A stretch of 64,000 nt of DNA, taken from Gammaproteobacteria bacterium. GTDB lineage: Bacteria > Pseudomonadota > Gammaproteobacteria > Thiohalomonadales > Thiohalomonadaceae. Under the pieces are notes generated by a model. That model saw only the letters and a program-made list of their open reading frames with translations, searched no databases and had not been told where the DNA came from. Numbering within the stretch: position 1 is the first letter of the stretch; the number at the start of each line of letters is the position of its first letter. The stretch lies in contig JANJXC010000073.1 in the NCBI GenBank assembly GCA_024709225.1, forward strand, positions 55,877 through 119,876. The letters are read 5' to 3'. The position numbers and the translations under genes are program-made. Positions 61,900 to 64,000 of the stretch are shown here, piece by piece.

Positions 61900-62367
61900 A
61901 TGAACGACGAGGAACGTCGCCCACACGGTCGTGACTTGCGGAAGGGCCGTCACTCTGGCTTTGGGCAAATTTATTTGCTGACTTTGGTTACCTGGCAGCG
62001 TCTACCCGCTTTCTCCGACCTGGCAACCGCGCGCCTGGCCATACAGGCCATGCATTATCACCACAGGCAGGGTGACGTTGTTTCGCTGGCCTATGTACTG
62101 ATGCCTGATCATATGCATTGGTTAATCCAGCTACAGAACGGAACGCTCGCCGGATTGATGCGGCGATTCAAGGGATACTCTGCATTGCAGGTTAACCGCA
62201 TGCGCATGCAATCCGGCAGGTTGTGGCAGCCGGGTTATCATGATCACGCTTTGCGCGAAGAAGAGGACCTGCGGGAAATCTCTCGTTACGTCATCGCCAA
62301 TCCTTTGCGTGCGGGGTTGGTGGAGCGTATCGGCGATTACCCGCATTGGGATGCGGTTTGGTTGTGA
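61900..62367 (+). CDS. REP-associated tyrosine transposase (RAYT, Y1/HUH family)
   Basis: YVLMPDHMHWLIQL HUH motif; GRLWQPGYHDHALREEEDLREISRYVIANPLRAGLV catalytic Tyr region; AGGGAGG RBS; flanked by REPs. Confidence 0.93.
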   Translation: MNDEERRPHGRDLRKGRHSGFGQIYLLTLVTWQRLPAFSDLATARLAIQAMHYHHRQGDVVSLAYVLMPDHMHWLIQLQNGTLAGLMRRFKGYSALQVNRMRMQSGRLWQPGYHDHALREEEDLREISRYVIANPLRAGLVERIGDYPHWDAVWL

Positions 62368-62384
62368 GAACTGTGGAGCGACTA

Positions 62385-62556
62385 TCGCGAATACCATTCG
62401 CTCCTACCCGGCTCGGTAGGAGCGGACCGCGTCCGCGATAAGGCGTCCGGGGCAGCCCCAGAGGTCGCCAATGCCATTCGCCCCTACCCGGCATGGGTAG
62501 GAGCGGACCGTGTCCGCGATGACGCAGTGGCTGGCAGGAGCGCGTCGTATTCGCGA
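62385..62556. repeat. REP/BIME cluster downstream of RAYT
   Basis: Inverted REP 62385-62407; BIME 62416-62487; single REPs near 62497 and 62534. Confidence 0.9.
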
Positions 62557-62602
62557 TATGATCCCTGAACGAAGCTGAAACAACCCAGGGAATCCCTGCC
62601 CC

Positions 62603-63799
62603 ATGACTGACGCCCATCCGCCCCGTCTCGCCCACCGCATGGCGGACATCGAATCCTTCCAGGTGATGGACCTGCTGGCCCGTGCCCGCGTGCTGGAAGG
62701 GCAGGGGCGCGACATCATCCACATGGAGATCGGCGAGCCGGATTTCCCGACGCCGGAGCCCATCACCGCCGCCGCCCAGCGCGCCCTGGCCGAGGGCAAG
62801 ACCCACTACACCCCGGCCCTGGGCCTGCCTGCCCTGCGTGAGGCCATTGCCGGTTTCTACCGGCAGCGCTACGGCGTCGGCGTCTCCCCCGAGCGCATTA
62901 TCATCACCCCCGGCGCCTCCGGCGCCCTGCTGCTGGCCCTCGGCGTGCTGCTCAATCCGGGGGAAAAGGTGCTGCTGGCCGACCCGGGCTATCCCTGCAA
63001 TCGCCACTTCGTGCGCTTCCTCGACGGGGCGGCGCGCGCGGTGCCGGTGGATGCCGACACCGCGTGGCAACTGGCGCCGCACCATATCGAACGGTACTGG
63101 GACAGCCAGACCGTCGCCGCCATGGTCGCCAGCCCGTCCAACCCCACCGGCACCCTGCTGGGCCGCCAGGAACTGGCCGCCCTGGCCGGGGCGGTCGCCG
63201 CCCGCGGCGGCACCCTCATCGCCGACGAGATCTACCACGGCCTGACCTACGGCGAGCATGCTGTCTCCGCCCTGGAAGTGGCTGAGGAGGCCTTCGTCAT
63301 CAACAGCTTCTCCAAGTACTTCCAGATGACCGGCTGGCGCCTGGGCTGGCTGGTGGTGCCCGAGGGCTATGTGCGCGAGGTGGAAAAGCTGGCACAGAAC
63401 CTGTTCATCGCCCCGTCCACCCCGGCCCAGTACGCCGCCCTGGCCGCCTTCGAGCCGGAAACCCTCGCCATCCTCGAGGCGCGCCGCGCCGAGTTTCAGC
63501 GCCGCCGCGACTACCTGGTACCGGCCCTGCGCGAGCTGGGTTTCGACGTCCCGTTGACCCCGCAAGGCGCGTTCTACATCTATGCCGACTGCAGCCGGCT
63601 CGCCGCCGACAGCCGGCAGTTCAGCCGCGATCTGCTGGAGCAGGCCGGCGTTGCCGTCACCCCCGGCGCCGATTTCGGCAGCCACCATCCCGAGCGCTAC
63701 CTGCGCTTTGCCTACACCACCGACCTGGCGCGTCTGCAGGAAGGCGTTGAGCGTATCCGTCGCCTGATGGAGGAGATGGGGAAAAATAGGACTGCGTAG
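62603..63799 (+). CDS. Class I/II PLP-dependent aminotransferase
   Basis: HMEIGEPDFPTPEPI; NPTGTLL; INSFSKYFQMTGWRLGW. Confidence 0.92.
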   Translation: MTDAHPPRLAHRMADIESFQVMDLLARARVLEGQGRDIIHMEIGEPDFPTPEPITAAAQRALAEGKTHYTPALGLPALREAIAGFYRQRYGVGVSPERIIITPGASGALLLALGVLLNPGEKVLLADPGYPCNRHFVRFLDGAARAVPVDADTAWQLAPHHIERYWDSQTVAAMVASPSNPTGTLLGRQELAALAGAVAARGGTLIADEIYHGLTYGEHAVSALEVAEEAFVINSFSKYFQMTGWRLGWLVVPEGYVREVEKLAQNLFIAPSTPAQYAALAAFEPETLAILEARRAEFQRRRDYLVPALRELGFDVPLTPQGAFYIYADCSRLAADSRQFSRDLLEQAGVAVTPGADFGSHHPERYLRFAYTTDLARLQEGVERIRRLMEEMGKNRTA

Positions 63800-63853
63800 A
63801 GAGGCAGGACTGAGGGGAAAAAAATAGGACTGCGTAGAGAGGCAGGACTGAGG
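63782..63853. repeat. Two copies of a 34-bp sequence at 38-bp period, first copy overlapping the aminotransferase stop codon
   Basis: AAAAATAGGACTGCGTAGAGAGGCAGGACTGAGG at 63782 and 63820. Confidence 0.93.
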
Positions 63854-63866
63854 ACTCCCCCACCAG

Positions 63867-64000
63867 CCTCAGTCCCCAGTCCTCAGTCCCCAGTCCTCAG
63901 TCCCCAGTCCCCAGTCCCCAGTCCCCAGTCCCCAGTCCCCAGTCCCCAGTCCCCAGTCCCCAGTCCCCAGCCCCCAGCCCCCAGCCCCCAGCCCCCAGCC
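63867..64000. repeat. Heptamer locus D: 19 units CCTCAGT/CCCCAGT, then (CCCCAGT)9, then (CCCCAGC)5, truncated by window end
   Basis: Read directly; left arm GGACTGAGGACT is the reverse complement of the array start. Confidence 0.97.

Noticed and set aside
59223-62556. CRISPR array
   Set aside because: The repeats are REP hairpins in inverted pairs with conserved linkers; no unique spacers of uniform length and no cas genes.
63782-64000. Assembly or padding artefact at the window end
   Set aside because: The array has ordered variant blocks and an inverted left arm, and similar arrays occur internally; kept as real, though its length needs long-read confirmation.

Overview
This 64 kb window is a GC-rich gammaproteobacterial chromosome segment; I did not assign genus or species. 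The left half is conserved core genome: tpiA, secG, tRNA-Leu(GAG), the complete nuoA-N operon, a DUF2818-type gene, initiator tRNA-Met, rimP, nusA, infB, rbfA, truB, rpsO and pnp. The middle is signalling and metabolism: a DUF3365-like c-heme GGDEF/EAL protein, a TetR regulator, a beta-CASP MBL protein, a GATase, and a multi-PAS histidine kinase that converges on a GGDEF-EAL protein with a degenerate REC domain. It continues with acs, an exonuclease, DUF294, a symporter, DUF4212 and a second DUF294, then two PilZ paralogues and an SSS-fused histidine kinase with an NtrC-type regulator. The right end (gluQ, nitroreductase, DUF3579-type, dksA with a histone-H1-like tail, cbbY-type phosphatase, RAYT, aminotransferase) is dense in repeats. 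Two repeat systems stand out. (1) About 35-40 GTAG-headed REP hairpins are organised as BIMEs and 72/85/96-bp tandem arrays around a RAYT (Y1 HUH) gene. The RAYT itself sits between two facing single REPs, and REP heads supply the stop codons of two host genes. (2) Six loci carry perfect 7-bp-period arrays of several related unit sequences (CCYYAGY, CCCTCGT, GTTTCRA, TTCAAGN). Four of them are built as an inverted pair of heptamer arrays around a short core. Every one touches or lies within 16 bp of the 3' end of a CDS, sometimes supplying the stop codon or C-terminal residues. The heptamer system is the best candidate for something undescribed.
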